From Madurella fahalii (lineage: Eukaryota; Ascomycota; Sordariomycetes; Sordariales), in contig CM056874.1 of the NCBI GenBank assembly GCA_029876055.1, forward strand, positions 8,494,001 through 8,558,000: a stretch of DNA of 64,000 nucleotides, in the 5' to 3' direction. Of the stretch, positions 33,760 to 46,094 are shown piece after piece; within the stretch, counting starts at the first letter, position 1; the number at the start of each line of letters is the position of its first letter. The notes under the pieces were generated by a model. It did not search any database. It saw only the letters and a program-made list of their open reading frames with translations, and had not been told where the DNA came from. Made by a program: the position numbers and the translations under genes.

Positions 33760-34638
33760 TCACGCGACCTTCTTTTTACCGATCCCCATAAACAATGCCT
33801 TCAAGATCTGCCATATGACGCCCAGCGTCATGGCACCCTTGCCCGTCTCGTACCTCTGCGGCCTGTCCCCCGTCTCGGTCATCAGCAGCCCTAATTCGGC
33901 GACCGGCCCGGGGATTCGGCCGCTCTGCCGAGCATACGCCGCAACCAAATCATTTCCGGTTGTAACGCCCCCTTTCAACTCCGATTAGTATCTTATACGT
34001 AGGATGAGACGAGAAGATATACTCACCGCTACTCCAAAAATTGTCGTCTCTCACCCATCTCAGATTGTCTCCCAACCACTCGACGCCCGCATACATCTTC
34101 TTCAGCTTGTCCTGCAAGCCCCTCGGCCCGCACGCCTTTCTCCCTTCCCTCAGCAAACCTGCGGCGCCACACAGATAGATGCCCGTACAGACACAGAGGA
34201 TATCCGTCTCGGGCCGGGCCGCATGCGCGGCGAGCCAATCCGTCACCGTCTTGTCATCCCATTTTGTTGACGGATCTGGCCCGGGGACCAGGACGATATC
34301 GAGCTGGCCCGGCTGCACGGCTGGATCTGAGAGGTGATGGGTGCAAGCGACCCGCATGGACGCGGTAAAGGGGATGAGCTGGCCAGGCTGGACGGTGGAG
34401 ATGTCTATTGTAGGTCTTAGCATAGGTTGGAGATCAATCGACAACGGAAATCCCTACATGAGATCTGGATGCTCGGCGCCAGGGCATATATGGGCGGGGG
34501 AACGAGATCCCGCACTAGGGAGAGGTACTCGTAACTCATGCTGCCCAAGATGTCTACGCAGGCTGTGTCGAGAAGCTGAGCGTCAGACGGGATGAATACG
34601 CCGAGGCGTATCGTCTTGCGGGACTCGGTGATGCTCAT
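33760..34638 (-). CDS. DJ-1/PfpI-like (class I glutamine amidotransferase fold) protein
   Basis: Member of the DJ-1/ThiJ/PfpI superfamily; roles range from glyoxalase-like activity to stress protection, and the exact one here is unknown. Exons are 34638-34458, 34404-34027 and 33971-33760, giving 196 residues, with introns of 53 and 55 bp (ATAG and AAAG acceptors). The core strand ends in DILCVCTGIYLCGAAGLL, where the Cys before Thr-Gly is the nucleophile-elbow position. The family pattern continues with NLRWVRDDNFWSSGG and TGNDLVAAYA. The first strand is RLGVFIPSDAQLLDTACVDILG. The C terminus (KALFMGIGKKKVA) is hydrophobic then basic. No signal peptide is seen, so it is probably cytosolic. 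The start is the first ATG in frame with the conserved first strand. Confidence 0.88.
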
Positions 34639-36963
34639 TTTGGAGCTGTTCCGGGACAAAGTAAAGTGGGAAACATGCAAGAATATGATGCGAAATCGGA
34701 TGTTCATGATAGATTCATCTATCTTCTGCAAAGCTTTTGTATGTATTTGATTGTTCCCCTTCTAGCCGAGACCGCCGATGGTGCCCGGACCCTCGGACCG
34801 GGGCACACCAAAGCCGGCAGCGCAAATCCGGCGCCGGCGGCTTGTTCATAAACCCGGATGGAGTCGGTTTCGACGTTGATTGGCTGCTCTTTAGTCAACC
34901 TCCGAAGCTCCTCGGCACGGCGCTTTGGGACAAATTGATGATGGCCGAATGAGTTGATTGGTTCATCTGCTGTCCCATTGCTCTTGTCGGCTTTGGCCTC
35001 ATATACAGTAGTCAGTCTCTAGCTGTTCGGTGGAACAGAAAGCGGTCCAGCAAGCCGACCGTTTCGTTTATCCCGAGGAAACCAATGCAAGGATCTGACA
35101 TGAGAACGCGACATGGATTACGAGTGAAACTGGTTTTAGGGAGTACAGATTACGCATACATAGACCTCCTGCATGCGCCCTATCCCATGCCGTTGGCGTT
35201 CCTGCATGGCGATAGTGAAGGTACTGGTAACTACGTAAAGCGCTCCATCAGAGGTATCGGGATCTGTGAGGCAGGACTTCCATGGTACCGACAACCCACA
35301 TCACTTCATCTCTCCACATGCATCCCCTCTACTCTCTGGCGGTATCCCAATTATATCCCACCACGTAAGATAACCCCCCCCGCCCAACCTCGAGGCCACG
35401 CGGCATGTACGTCGGGTGCTACACACCTAGTGAGCACGAACCCCTCCAGGACACGCAAACCAAGCTGTACAAGTGCTACACCAAGAGAGGCGCAGAAAAG
35501 CGGGAGCGTCTTGAAACCGCGTAAGCCCCAACAGCTGGAAACCACCAACAAGAAAAGAGGACGCCCCAATTTAGTATGTTCCCAATCCAGAACGAGCTTA
35601 CGCTATCGTCTCAATCCATCCAAGAGGCAGGCCGCAGGAGGATCCCGACCTTACTCAAAAGCCTGCACACAGAATCCGCCGCCAAGTCGGTTTTAGCCCA
35701 CAAGTCAAGGCAGGGGAAACGACCCAAGACCGCTCCGCCACCCACAATTGTATCTGCATCTCCGGCTGCAACAACGGCTACCGGACCCCTCCCCGTGAAG
35801 GCTCCCGCGCGGCATCGGGCAGCCGAGAAATGCGGGACAGAGCGCAAGAGGAAAAAAGGAAAAAAATAAAATTAAAAGAGATATGGGATGAATATGCAGG
35901 CCATTCGTTCTGTCCCTAAGTGCATGCATCTCAGCGAAGGAACCTGAGACAAAAGAGCGATACAAATTCATAGTTCTCTAGCATTGGTTTAGCAGCCAGA
36001 GCCGCTAGCTAGCTCTTTGAACTCTCCGCCATCTCTCCTTCTCTCCCGCAAGTGATATCATCACCCCCTGGGTATTTACATGTTAAGATTAGATATTAGG
36101 GGCTAGAAGGTATTACTGTTCCCATCACCACCCCCCCTTCCCCCCTTTGTCTTGGGGGTCCCCCTTCGCTTAATTAGACCTGTCCCAAGAACGAAGAAAG
36201 GTCTTGTCCCCCCAGTACCATCGTCGTTCGTTCGTCGTCCTTCTTGTCCCCGCCGAGCCTAGCCCTTTCCCAGGCGGGGAAGCAAGTTTCTTGGTTGTAC
36301 CTTGAATTCTCAGTTCAACCCCCCCCCTCCCCCGCGACTCGGGTGCCTCTCTTTCATTATGTTCTTTGCTGAGCTGAGTCGTGACCATTGTCCAGTCAAT
36401 CCCCATCTCTTGTCACTCATCTCTTCTCGTCTTTCCTCCGTCTGTAAATGTAAGCGAATGGTGCCGGCAAAGGCGGGATATCAGTTCCGTGTTAGATGCC
36501 CATCCCCTGCAGGTATAATGTCTCGTCTCCTCTGCTCCAAGAACTCCGGTGAAGCCCAAAGCAAAGCAACAGTAAAAGGAAAAAAGGAAACAATACACAA
36601 AAAAAAAAGTGGAGTCCCCATATCTAGATGCCAAATGCCGATGCCATGCCATGCATATCAACATCATGTCCTCTTGATTTACACACATGCGCCTCACAAA
36701 CCCGTGTTTATAAAGAACAAAGGCCGAAACGACGGGATCACGCGCCTGTCGCCCGAGGTCTGTAAAAATAAGGATTTCCCAAGAAGCGAAGAACGGGTTG
36801 GCACTTGGAAGTGTGCTGGGGTGTGGGCAGCTCTATGCCACGAGTCGTCGTGAAAAAGGACGGCACCGAGTCCGGGAGAATCAATCAACACTCATAAGAA
36901 TAAGGCTGCCGAGAATTGAAGCCACGAAAAAAAAATATAAAAACGGAACGCAACTGCGTAGCG
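34639..36963. other. Intergenic, no gene recognised
   Basis: About 2.3 kb. The left end is the promoter side of the DJ-1-like gene, the right end the 3' side of the glycosyltransferase gene. Open frames on both strands (largest about 200 codons, 35085-35696) are low in complexity and show no domain. Pyrimidine-rich stretches lie around 36130-36170 and 36319-36333. Confidence 0.5.
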
Positions 36964-39217
36964 TTATACCATGGCGTCGCCCGTCATGGACTTTCCCCGC
37001 CGTCTCGTGACCTTCTTGCTGACTGTGTAGACCAGATCCATGGTCCAGAAGTGGCATATTTGCGCCTGCGCGCAGGGGATCGAACCAAAAATCGGCGCGA
37101 CGAGAGGCACCATGACATAGTCGATAAAGTTTGTCTTGACTTCTCTCCGCGAGAAGTGCATGCCCTTGAGAAGGCCTGCGTCGCCCATCTCCTTCTCGCG
37201 CGATTCGACGCATATCCTGTGGAAACCCTCGTAGAGGAAGAGGTACAGGGCCACTTCCATGAAACCAGCAGTCCGGAGGACATTGCAAACGCTGTAGATC
37301 CAGGCCACTCCATGGACATCGGCAGTGCCTTCGGTGACCCAGATGTAGAGGGTCGAGGCGACAATGAGGATAGTCGTTTGGACGGGCAGGAAGTGGGCTT
37401 CGAAGAGGCGATGGAACAGGATGAGAATGCGCTCGTAGTTGGGGTCTTTGAGCGTGTCGGTCACCACGTCCGAGAAGATGCCACTTTCGGGAGCGGCCTC
37501 GGGATCCGCACCGTCAATTTGCGACTGAGGGACATAGCTATCGGACGCATCGTTACTGGCTTTAGTTAGCTCCGATCCGAGGGTAATAACCACGCGCAGC
37601 GCGTAACTTACAGCGATGTATGGAGCGGCCGAAATGCCCTGGAAGTATGTTTCCTCTCTCTCCATACCTCGACGACCTTGCGCAGCGCATAACCAGTGTC
37701 CAGAGCACCCCACATGTGTCGAAGGGCCTGCTTATACCGCGCGCGGATATCGGTAATGATACCAGAAATTCCCTTGTCGCGCCCGCCACCCGTGACGTTG
37801 CTTTGGCTGACCGGGCTCAAGACTGTCCGCACAGTAAGGTTGCCATTGAGAGCAAAGAAGCACTTGAGGTACATGTGCAAGTCCTCGCCAATCGCCTCGG
37901 AGTCGCAATCCCAGCCACCCACGCGGTCAACCAGCTCGAGGGGCACAGAGTAGACAGACGTAGGGGGGGCAATGCTGGAGCCCTTGTAAAGACCGGACAT
38001 TCCAGCGGCGGACCAGAGAACGTCGGCAACACGGACGATAGCGGGGACATTGTGGGCATTGCGATCGAAAATGATGGGAGCCGAGTACAACGTCGTAGTG
38101 GCTGTGTCGGGATAGGCCATATGCATAGTGGTCACCAAAGCGAAATAATTGGACGAGAGGTGGCTGTCAGCTGCATTGGGCGGAATTTGGGTTAGCGAAT
38201 CCTGACGTGCATAAGTCGACCTGGGACAGGCCCAGGCCGCCCCAGTGGAGCGGCTTACCATCGATACCCGTGACAATCACGTCCTTTCGCTGCCCAAGCG
38301 TGTACTTCTCGCTGAGCTTCCTCGCCGCCCACGCCATGTTGCTACCTTTGCCGGCAAGCTCGCCCGGGATGTCAGACGGGTGCACCGTGAAGTCAATCGA
38401 GCGGAACTTCTTGGAGAACTCGTTCGTGAGCCTCATAGCCTTGGCCTCCACGTTGTGCTCTCGCTGCTCCATTGCAAGGTAAACCTGATTCACGTGTCAG
38501 CCTGGGTGCGCTATGGACCATCACAAACCCGGAATACCCAGCCCCCCTGAAGATCATGCTCCACTCTGTGGCGGTGCGCGACCAGCCAGTGTCATAACAA
38601 TCCGAGAACTCGCCAGGTGGCATTGGCGGGGTGGAAAAAGAGCAACTCACATCGTAAGTGTTGCGGGCCTGCGGGTGCGAAGCCAGAACCTCGAGCGTCT
38701 CTCTCAATGTGTCGTTTTCCTCCTTGTAATTCGGGATGACAATCGCATGAATGACGCGGTCGGGTGCGATGTCGCCATCAGCGTAACACTCGGGGTCCAG
38801 GTCGCCGGCTTCACTACTCGAGGTAGAGCTCAGGTCCCTCGACGAGGTCAGCGTCTCGGAGCTTGACAGCGAGGTCGAAGAGCCACGGCGGCGGTGGCCA
38901 AACTTGATATCCTTCAGAGCCTTGCTGCGCGCAGACTTTCGTAGGCTTCTCGTGATGGTGAAGACGGCCCAGCAGGAGCGGAGCGGGAAGACGAAGACGA
39001 GGAAGTGGATCAGTAGACAATAGTACGAGAAGATCTTGACCCAGAGTCCGCTACTCTGCGGGTGGTAGGACAGCGCACTAAGTCTGTCGCCTGGCGGATA
39101 CTTCAAGGCGTACCGTTGCGCTTCCAGTTCGCTCGAGATGACCCAGTATGAGAGCGCAATCGTAGCGAGCATAGCCAGCCCTCCGGCGCGCCGGCTGCAC
39201 CACGCAAAGATTGACAT
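36964..39217 (-). CDS. Membrane family-2 glycosyltransferase, fungal
   Basis: Likely a processive or single-addition GT2 enzyme at a membrane; substrate unknown. Exons are 39217-38651, 38484-38259, 38170-37612 and 37555-36964, totalling 1944 bases (647 residues); introns are 166, 88 and 56 bp. Two N-terminal membrane segments are followed by a Ser-rich linker. The GT-A core starts HAIVIPNYKEENDTL. The DxD motif appears as GIDAD, formed across the second splice junction. Acceptor-side motifs are GEDLHMYLKC (the ED element) and RYKQALRHMWG, which resembles the Q-x-x-R-W of processive GT2 enzymes but with His at the Arg position. Several hydrophobic segments follow near the C terminus. The start may lie further upstream: the frame extends past 39217 to a possible CAG acceptor, and a frame at 39263-39448 could be an earlier exon. 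Confidence 0.85.
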
Positions 39218-39678
39218 CGCGACGACTGCAAAGAAGTGGAACCCTCAGAATTATGCCGCGAACTAACAAGGCAGCGAATGCCTGTTTGTTGTCTTCCCTG
39301 GAGGAACAACGTCGCCGGTGATTGACCAAGTTGCGTCCTGAGGGAACGACGTGTTGACCACGATCGAGGAGTCGAGGACGGTGGAGAGAGCCCGTGTGGA
39401 CAGCTGAAAGGGACGCGAGTCGAATTGCACTCGACGTTGCACTTCCACAGGTCCACAGGCGCAGGCTTGTCGAGTAGGAGGTCAGGAAAGAGGAATAGAG
39501 GGAGGAGAGCGAAAAAAGGGAAGAAGGAAAAGAGGAAGAAAATTAGGGTGGAAGGATAATCGTAAGGCGGGCGCAGGCGTTGGTTGCAACGGGGGTCACC
39601 AGGGGGGACGTGCTGAAAGCTGAGGGCAGTTCCGCAGCTGTCGATGAAACCCGCCGAGGGACAGACCAACCAGCATGG

Positions 39679-39712
39679 AAAAAAAAAAAAAAAAAGGGAG
39701 GGGGGGGGGGGG
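39679..39712. repeat. Adjacent A17 and G-rich homopolymer runs
   Basis: Seventeen A followed by a G-run of about 17 with one A interruption. Such G-runs are prone to sequencing and assembly error. Confidence 0.85.
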
Positions 39713-39975
39713 ACTGTAACCCGCGCGCGCGTCCTGCCAGTGCTAGTACCCACGAGTGAAAGGCTGCTATGGAGGTCCCTTGGGCTGGATGTGCAGGGCC
39801 AGGGCCAGGACCAGGGGTACAGGCCATAAGCGTGAGATTAGGGTCTTTGCAGGGAGTCAATTCATTCAGCGCTTGTCGCTTTTGGGCAACAAATTTCCCA
39901 CAAGAACCATGGCTTCAGTGTCACAGCGAAAGCATGGGTTCTGCGAGGCGTTTCTTGGGAGCGGGAAATCGGAAC

Positions 39976-39988
39976 AAAAAAAAAAAAA

Positions 39989-40055
<67 letters not shown>
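39976..40055. repeat. A-run and (GA)n microsatellite, about 30 units
   Basis: An A16 run at 39976-39991 leads into GA repeats at about 39995-40055. It is non-coding. Confidence 0.93.
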
Positions 40056-40065
<10 letters not shown>

Positions 40066-42587
40066 CTCCGCAGGTCTGTACAGCTGCGACTGGGCCTCAA
40101 TTGCATTCGCAATGGCTTGCGAACCTGAGCCGCAGCTACCAGCCGGCGCTCCGCCCAACCAGCCTCAGAGGGCCACGCAGTGCCTGTGGCCGCCTCTTTC
40201 ACATGGAAATCGCGGGGAAGCGCCTGGGGATGCAGGAGCGTTGCCCACAATCTGAAACCCTCCTCATGTCGTCCATTTCCAAACAGTGATTGCTCTAGTG
40301 CAGCTCTCGCCAGCGTTCCTTTTTCGGCCACAATGTCCTACGACTCTATCACCAGTAATCAAGATCATGCATGGTCACCTAGAAATAGCCCGGTCGGGAG
40401 GCTGCTGCCAAGCAGCGGCAGTTCCAGTCAGGGTTGCTTGTTCGCTTGCAAGTCTGATGCCTAACCTAGCACTCCACGGAAAGGAGAGTCTCACAGCTTA
40501 CACACCAACCAAACAGCGCCATCGAGGCACGCGTGGAGTGGAACTCCACCAAACCTCCCGTCGATTCCTTGATCTCCGAACGCTACCAAATTCGGGCTGG
40601 CTCGTCACTTGGGAAAAAGGCCCAAGTGCCCATTAACGCAAAGCCCGAGCCCTGCCGTGTTTCCCTTCGACGCCGCACGGGTTGTGAGATCCAATCTGCT
40701 CGAACCGGTTGTGCGGCAAGGGCCATTTGGGGGAAACTTCAGTGCCACATTTCCGTCAGCACTCACAGCCAATCATGTTGGGCGTGAGCGCGTCCAAAAT
40801 GTGGGACCTGGTGTCCGAAGCTTGCACGCAGCATGACCCGCATCACCCAAAGTCACAGACCCGCGTAAAGTCGTTTTCGAATGCCGCTGGAAAAAGACAA
40901 GTCAGGGATGTGCCGTGTAAGACCGACATCAGCCAAAACGAAAAGAAACAGAGAATGTATCTAGTTCTTTTCTTAGCCCTGCCAGACTCCGTCCCACGTC
41001 AACCAGTATAGGTGCCAGCTGCTCGGAGTTTTCGCATTGGAGCTCTGACCACCTTCCTCCTCCCCTGCGCTGGTGGGTCGATGCCACTTTGGGGAAATTA
41101 TGATGGGTGCTTCCCCTCTCTACCAAGTTGAACAACGGCCCTCGGTGCGCGATTGGATGGGCAGAGCAAAGCACGCCAAAAGTTCACCCACAGGTGGCTG
41201 GATCGTAACTAACCCCATACTCTGACGGATCCGCGGAACGGACGAGCATCGGCAAGTGTGGCTTAGGACTTCGAAAGGCTCGCACAGCCCTGGGCCGACA
41301 TGCCAGCAAAATCGATCAACGGTCGATAGGCGTCTTGGCTAGGCTTACACATTGCCACGTCCTGAACGCTTCTCGACGGGAACCATAGACCTCCTTTCCC
41401 CTCTGTACCTGATCTATCTTACCTAAGGCGCCTCGCACCCCTGCTCACCTTACTGTAGTGTATGTATGTACATTGCAACCTGTATTGCCTTAATGCAGGT
41501 TTGCCTGAGAGGCCTCTTGCGGCGCGCACATCATGGAGGCTCGGCACAGCTGCACCATCCGACCATCTCATCAAACGCTCACCAATTTTAAACCGGGGTG
41601 CAGTGTGATAGATTTTTCATTGGCCGGCGGGTGTTACCGTTTTTTCCCAAGCTTAACTGCAACAGGTAAAAACCCCACCAAGCTTTCTTAAGCTGAGTTG
41701 GGAAATCATTTCGCTTGGACAGAGCATCTGGGGTTCCCAGGCTGCTCACTCGGTTAGGCAGCCGGACAATCCTCAAATACGCTACGCCGAAAGGAACAAG
41801 AGGAAAGAAGGTAAAAAGAAAAAAAAAAAAAAAAAATGAACCAATTTGGCGGCTCTTGCACGTTCGTCGTTGCCGTAATGCTGCAGTCGAACACAACATG
41901 AAGTGCCGCTGAGTGTGAAAGGAGATGGCGAATAGATATTTGTCAAACTGCAATGTCGGCGTCAGCTTCTTCTCTTTCCGTATTCTTTCCGAAGTTGACT
42001 AGTCTCGGGAAGCGATCATTGGCAATAGCGCCTTTCCCCGATACTGCACAGGCGGCTTTGAAGCAACTAGCCTTGGAGCAGGGACGAGCCACATCACCCG
42101 TGTGACGGGGTTTCCTGCGCTGAGAGAAGTCGAAGGAAAGGGTAGTGTTTCGAAACATGTATTGCTGACGGCGGGCAGTGCCGCACAATCAAATTCCCCA
42201 GCCGTGCTCCCGAGCCCGGGTTCGTTTCCAAGGGTCCCGATTCCACCGTCACATCTGCAGGGGAGCTCGCGAAATTGCTGCAAAAGCACCGCGTCGTGCC
42301 CGCGTTTCCAACCAGGGTACGGTGGTTGCATGCAACACTGCCTAAGCTTATCAGATCCTGGGCGGATTCTTGGCCCAGAAAAAGGGCTTATGGAATTGCA
42401 ACCGATATCTTGAATGGCCCTCAGGGTGTCTGCCTTCCACGACTCAGAAGTCACGACTTACCTATGTATGCCATAATGTAGCACCCGTCATCGGGAAGAT
42501 CAACCTTTGCCACGGTGAACGCTGTCGTATATTCGGTCCCCTCCCTCATATCCATCAGTCCGTCCATCCTCCCAAATCTGAACATAA

Positions 42588-43524
42588 TTAGCTACGGCCT
42601 TTATCCTTGTTGTCTGTCATGGCAATGCACCCGTCACTCCAAGAGGCTAGACTGATGGCGTTGGCTTGGCCGACCGCCGCCGTTGTCGGAACACGGAACA
42701 TCCTCCTCACCATGTGGCCGTCGTGACCAAGCAAGAAGACCGAGATGAAGCCATTCCGGTCGAATTCCTCGCCCGTGCAATCGCCCACAGGTACCGGGTG
42801 GGCTGGGAGAGCATCACCCCATAGCCAGTAGAGTGTGGTATCGGTATCTACACGCAGAAGAAACGATCACAGAAGTTACCAGCTGCTGACCTGCGTTTTA
42901 ATTATGGTTACTGTTCTCGACATACTTACTAGGATAAGCATAACCCTAAGGCTCTCCTCCACGAGTGCGCCCGCCTCGGGATCCAGATCGAATTGCGTAA
43001 TGCTGTTATCCGCTTCCATCACGACATATAGATATTTCCCGTTGGGATGGGCTGCCAAATGCCGCGGGCGCATTTCCTGATACAGCGCCGGGAACTCTCG
43101 CTCATACTGCCGGTGGCCTAGTCGACCTCGTGGGTCTAAACGAGGTCAGCCTCAAGGTCGGCCGTGTAGAAGAGTTACTTCCCGTCGCGCTCGCTCAGCG
43201 CGAGACCATGTATCCACGATTCGTTGGCGTACGCCCACGAGTTAACCACGCCAGTTAGTAAAACCCGTTGCCGTCGACGGAGAGGGCCATGCCGCAAGAG
43301 TTGGGTCCCGGCCATGGGCCCGTAAACGCAAAGTACGGCTCCGTAGACATGATCTCGACAAAGACGCTCTTCATATTTAAGCACGCGCCCGTGGCATTAA
43401 TGCTCTTGGTAAGCTCTATCGTGGTTGAATCCGTCACGCGGTAACTGGCAATCCGAGGCTCGTTAAGCGACGTGGCATACACGTTCTTTTTTGCGTGCTA
43501 AAAGGGAGTCTAGGATTACTACAA
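42588..43524 (-). pseudogene. Relic of carboxy-cis,cis-muconate cyclase (lactonase-like propeller)
   Basis: The family converts 3-carboxy-cis,cis-muconate to its lactone in the beta-ketoadipate pathway of aromatic breakdown. Segments in order match it: AKKNVYATSL, SWAYANESWIHGLAL, LFYTADLEADLV, PRHLAAHPNGKYLYVVMEA, and SWSDGCIAMTDNK near the end. The frame is broken by TAA at 43175-43177 and by TAG at 43136-43138 (where relatives have Trp in L-W-T-H) and 43118-43120. Frameshifts occur near 43262 and 43110. Further TAG/TAA codons lie upstream at 43498-43500, 43510-43512, 43516-43518 and 43519-43521. An intron (GTAAGT donor near 42930, TGTAG acceptor near 42845) may survive. The stops fit CpA to TpA change (RIP) with later indels. 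Certainly non-functional as it stands; the exact 5' limit is unclear. Confidence 0.8.
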
Positions 43525-44421
43525 CAGCGCTGGTGCTAATGAAAACACCAATATCAAACGCGATCCGGGCGTGCGACGTGTCGGCCGAATGGATCTTCAC
43601 CATCCTAAGGCCGTGCGTCTCATCGTCGGTTTTGAGGGAATACTAGATTGATTCCAACTAGTACAAATATCTGGATGGCGCCCGATGTAACAGGCAGAAG
43701 CCCAGTCAGGCGGATAGGAAGCAGCTGTGGGAGTCTCATTGCGTCCCATGGCACCTGAACTTCTTCTTCTGCTAGTTCTGCCATGGCTCTAGCCGGGTAC
43801 TTGTACCCAGCGGCCCATGCATTTGTTTCCCAAATGCCGATTCTTTTCAGTAATCTTTCCAATTCTCATCCGCTACATAGTAAGTGGTTACTGGAAGCTG
43901 TAGACACCTCGTATATATTCCATCGAATATCTTGTGTCAGCCCGGCACTACCTGGATATTGTTTAGCCAACCAATCTACCCCTCCCGCTACCCCATGAAT
44001 GATTATCGATGGCTCTACAGCTTGCGAGTAGCGTCGAAGCAAGAGTGTTTATCGTCGCGCTTAGCATCACCTGTATACAAATATGCAATTCCACCATGTA
44101 CCTGAACTAGTTTCCTTGGACTACCTTGTTGTTTTAATTCCAGGTTATACCGTGGCCAGGTAGCGTGGCTTGATAAGGTGGAGGTATGGGATCATACCTA
44201 TTACCCGGGGGAAGGTAGGTAGTCATTACTAAGAGAATCAAAAGCGGCCATGCTTGATCTGCGCATGAGAGCGGGGTCCATCGAGAGAGTCACTATCGGC
44301 GGCTCAACCATCAATACAGGTTCGAACCTCTAGATCTCATCGTCACGTAGGTCGTTGGAAATATTTCACCAGTATTACATTAGGGTCTAAACCCGCAGAA
44401 ACCGTATAACAACCGCCTACC
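43525..44421. other. Intergenic upstream of the methyltransferase
   Basis: May include a decayed N-terminal part of the muconate-cyclase relic on its left. A TTCGAACC sequence near 44320 recalls a tRNA B-box, but no cloverleaf forms. No gene is supported. Confidence 0.5.
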
Positions 44422-45222
44422 ATGGCAACCGCCGAGAGAACGCAGTACAACGAATTCGCAACCAAATACGCCAGCCTCTCCGAAGTCCCCTCCTCCAAAA
44501 TCGAGGCTGCTCTCATCGACCAAGCCCTGGGCAGACCAACAGGTCTCACCATCCTCGACCTTGGCGGCGGCAATGGCGCCCCTGCGCGACGCGCCGTTGA
44601 CGCCGGCGCTGCCCTCGTCGACGTTGTCGATATCTCGTCCGAGATGCTGCGTGCGGGAGAGGAGATTGAGGGGAAGCTGGGTCGACAAGGCCGCATCCGC
44701 TGGTTCGAGGCCGACGCTACACGCCCGCTAGCCGAGCAGATCACTGCCTCTGGCAGTGACGGGCTGCGGGCTGAGGGGTACGATATCGTTATGGCCAACT
44801 GGTTGTTTGATCACGCCACGAGCGTCGCCGACCTCGAGGGTATGTGGGCCAACGTCGTCTCGTATCTAAAGCCCGGAGGAAGATTCCTCGGAATTCGGAT
44901 GTTGAACCCGTACACTGCGAGCACGAATGCGAACTCGGCCAAGTACGGTGTTACTTTTTCCAACGTCGAGGCCATTCCTGGTGGTTGGAAGTATACGGTT
45001 GAATGCTGGACGCAACCACCGTTTTCCTTTGAGGCCACCTCGATGGAGTCGAGCTACACGCTTCTCGACGACATCCCCCGTCGGCTTGGGCTGGTCGATT
45101 TCGCAACCATCGACCCTCGGGAGACGCCTGTGGTGAAGAGCGACCAGCAATTCTGGGAAGACTTCGTCAAGGAACCCAGCTACTCCGTGGTACTCGCCAG
45201 GAAGCCGTCGGAGCAGGGTTGA
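44422..45222 (+). CDS. Class I SAM-dependent methyltransferase
   Basis: Single exon, 266 residues. Motif I, the SAM-binding glycine loop, reads TILDLGGGNGAPAR around residues 41-54. The acidic residue at the end of the next strand is in DVVDISSEM. Motif post-I/II is RWFEADATRPL and YDIVMANWLFDHAT, with LKPGGRFLGIRM as the strand after the adenine pocket. The layout suits small-molecule methyltransferases of the UbiE/type-11 group; the substrate is unknown. There is no signal peptide or membrane segment, so it is probably cytosolic. The start ATG has A at -3 (ACCATGG). It is isolated from any biosynthetic cluster and lies divergent to the muconate-cyclase relic. Confidence 0.9.
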   Translation: MATAERTQYNEFATKYASLSEVPSSKIEAALIDQALGRPTGLTILDLGGGNGAPARRAVDAGAALVDVVDISSEMLRAGEEIEGKLGRQGRIRWFEADATRPLAEQITASGSDGLRAEGYDIVMANWLFDHATSVADLEGMWANVVSYLKPGGRFLGIRMLNPYTASTNANSAKYGVTFSNVEAIPGGWKYTVECWTQPPFSFEATSMESSYTLLDDIPRRLGLVDFATIDPRETPVVKSDQQFWEDFVKEPSYSVVLARKPSEQG

Positions 45223-46094
45223 GAAGCATTGCTTGTATCTGCTGGGTATTCGGACGGGCCGACTTGAAGCATGAAGACACTGCGAAACTGACCCAACCAA
45301 CTGGCAATTCGAAGCTTCCTCGTACCAAAGTCCAAATTCGGTAAAACTCGTACCTTAGTGAGCTCAAAAGAAACAGATGCTTGATCCGGACAGTCTTGGG
45401 AATTGTGGGTTTAGCTGGCTTGAATCGGAATTTGACCCGCGAATCAAACAGTCTCTCAGTGTATGTAGATCACGCAAGCTTCGTAACGAATATGGCTGGA
45501 TTAAAGCTGTCTGAAGATGGCAACCCACTGAGAGCGCATTGCCTGCCTTTATCCTAATCGGGTAATAACTGAGCATCTCATTTCCTCTTCAAAGCCAAGG
45601 TGGGTTGCTCCACACGCCGTGGCACAAGGGAGAAGACTCCCAGGGGCATCTGGCTGGCTCCACATGGCCTCCCGAAGCGGGATTACACAACAAGCCGACT
45701 GATATTTGGCTCCAGCCTCCTTCTCCATCGGGCCGGGGCCGTCGGGCTGGGAAAAGCGGTTCCTGTTCCCGAGAGCTCTTGGGCGGCGTCCTATCCCGGG
45801 CAGCCACCCGAACGATCGACTTGGCAGGGCTGTTGAGGCTTAATGGGCGTGCCCACCGGGAGTCGAAAGCTCGGGCGCCTTGTAGTTGGCCCCACTGTTA
45901 TGGCTGTTGACAATGTCCCTGAACCGGGTAGGATCTTGTAAAGTCGATATGTGCTTGCAATCCCCGCTGGTCAACGTACGCTTGTATTTCGATCGTGATA
46001 TCCGTAATTTCCTGAGACAAACTGTCCCGTAAGTTCGCCGAGCCGGATCCCGAAGCCGAGGAATGAGCATAAACCGGACCGTGCTCGAAGCTTC
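45223..46094. other. Intergenic, convergent 3' ends
   Basis: Separates the methyltransferase and THOC5-like gene 3' ends. No gene or RNA is recognised. Open frames on both strands at 45590-45910 are low in complexity. Confidence 0.5.

Larger units (their letters stand above)
39218..42587. other. Intergenic, repeat-containing, no gene recognised
   Basis: About 3.4 kb upstream of the glycosyltransferase and downstream of the muconate-cyclase relic. It holds homopolymer runs and a GA microsatellite, listed separately. The first few hundred bases may contain an extra 5' exon of the glycosyltransferase. Frames elsewhere show no domain. There is an A-run at about 41819-41836. Confidence 0.5.

Noticed and set aside
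39985..40060. Arg-Glu repeat protein
   Set aside because: It is the translation of a GA microsatellite in non-coding DNA.
44255..44340. TTCGAACC B-box-like sequence
   Set aside because: No D arm, anticodon arm or acceptor stem can be formed around it.
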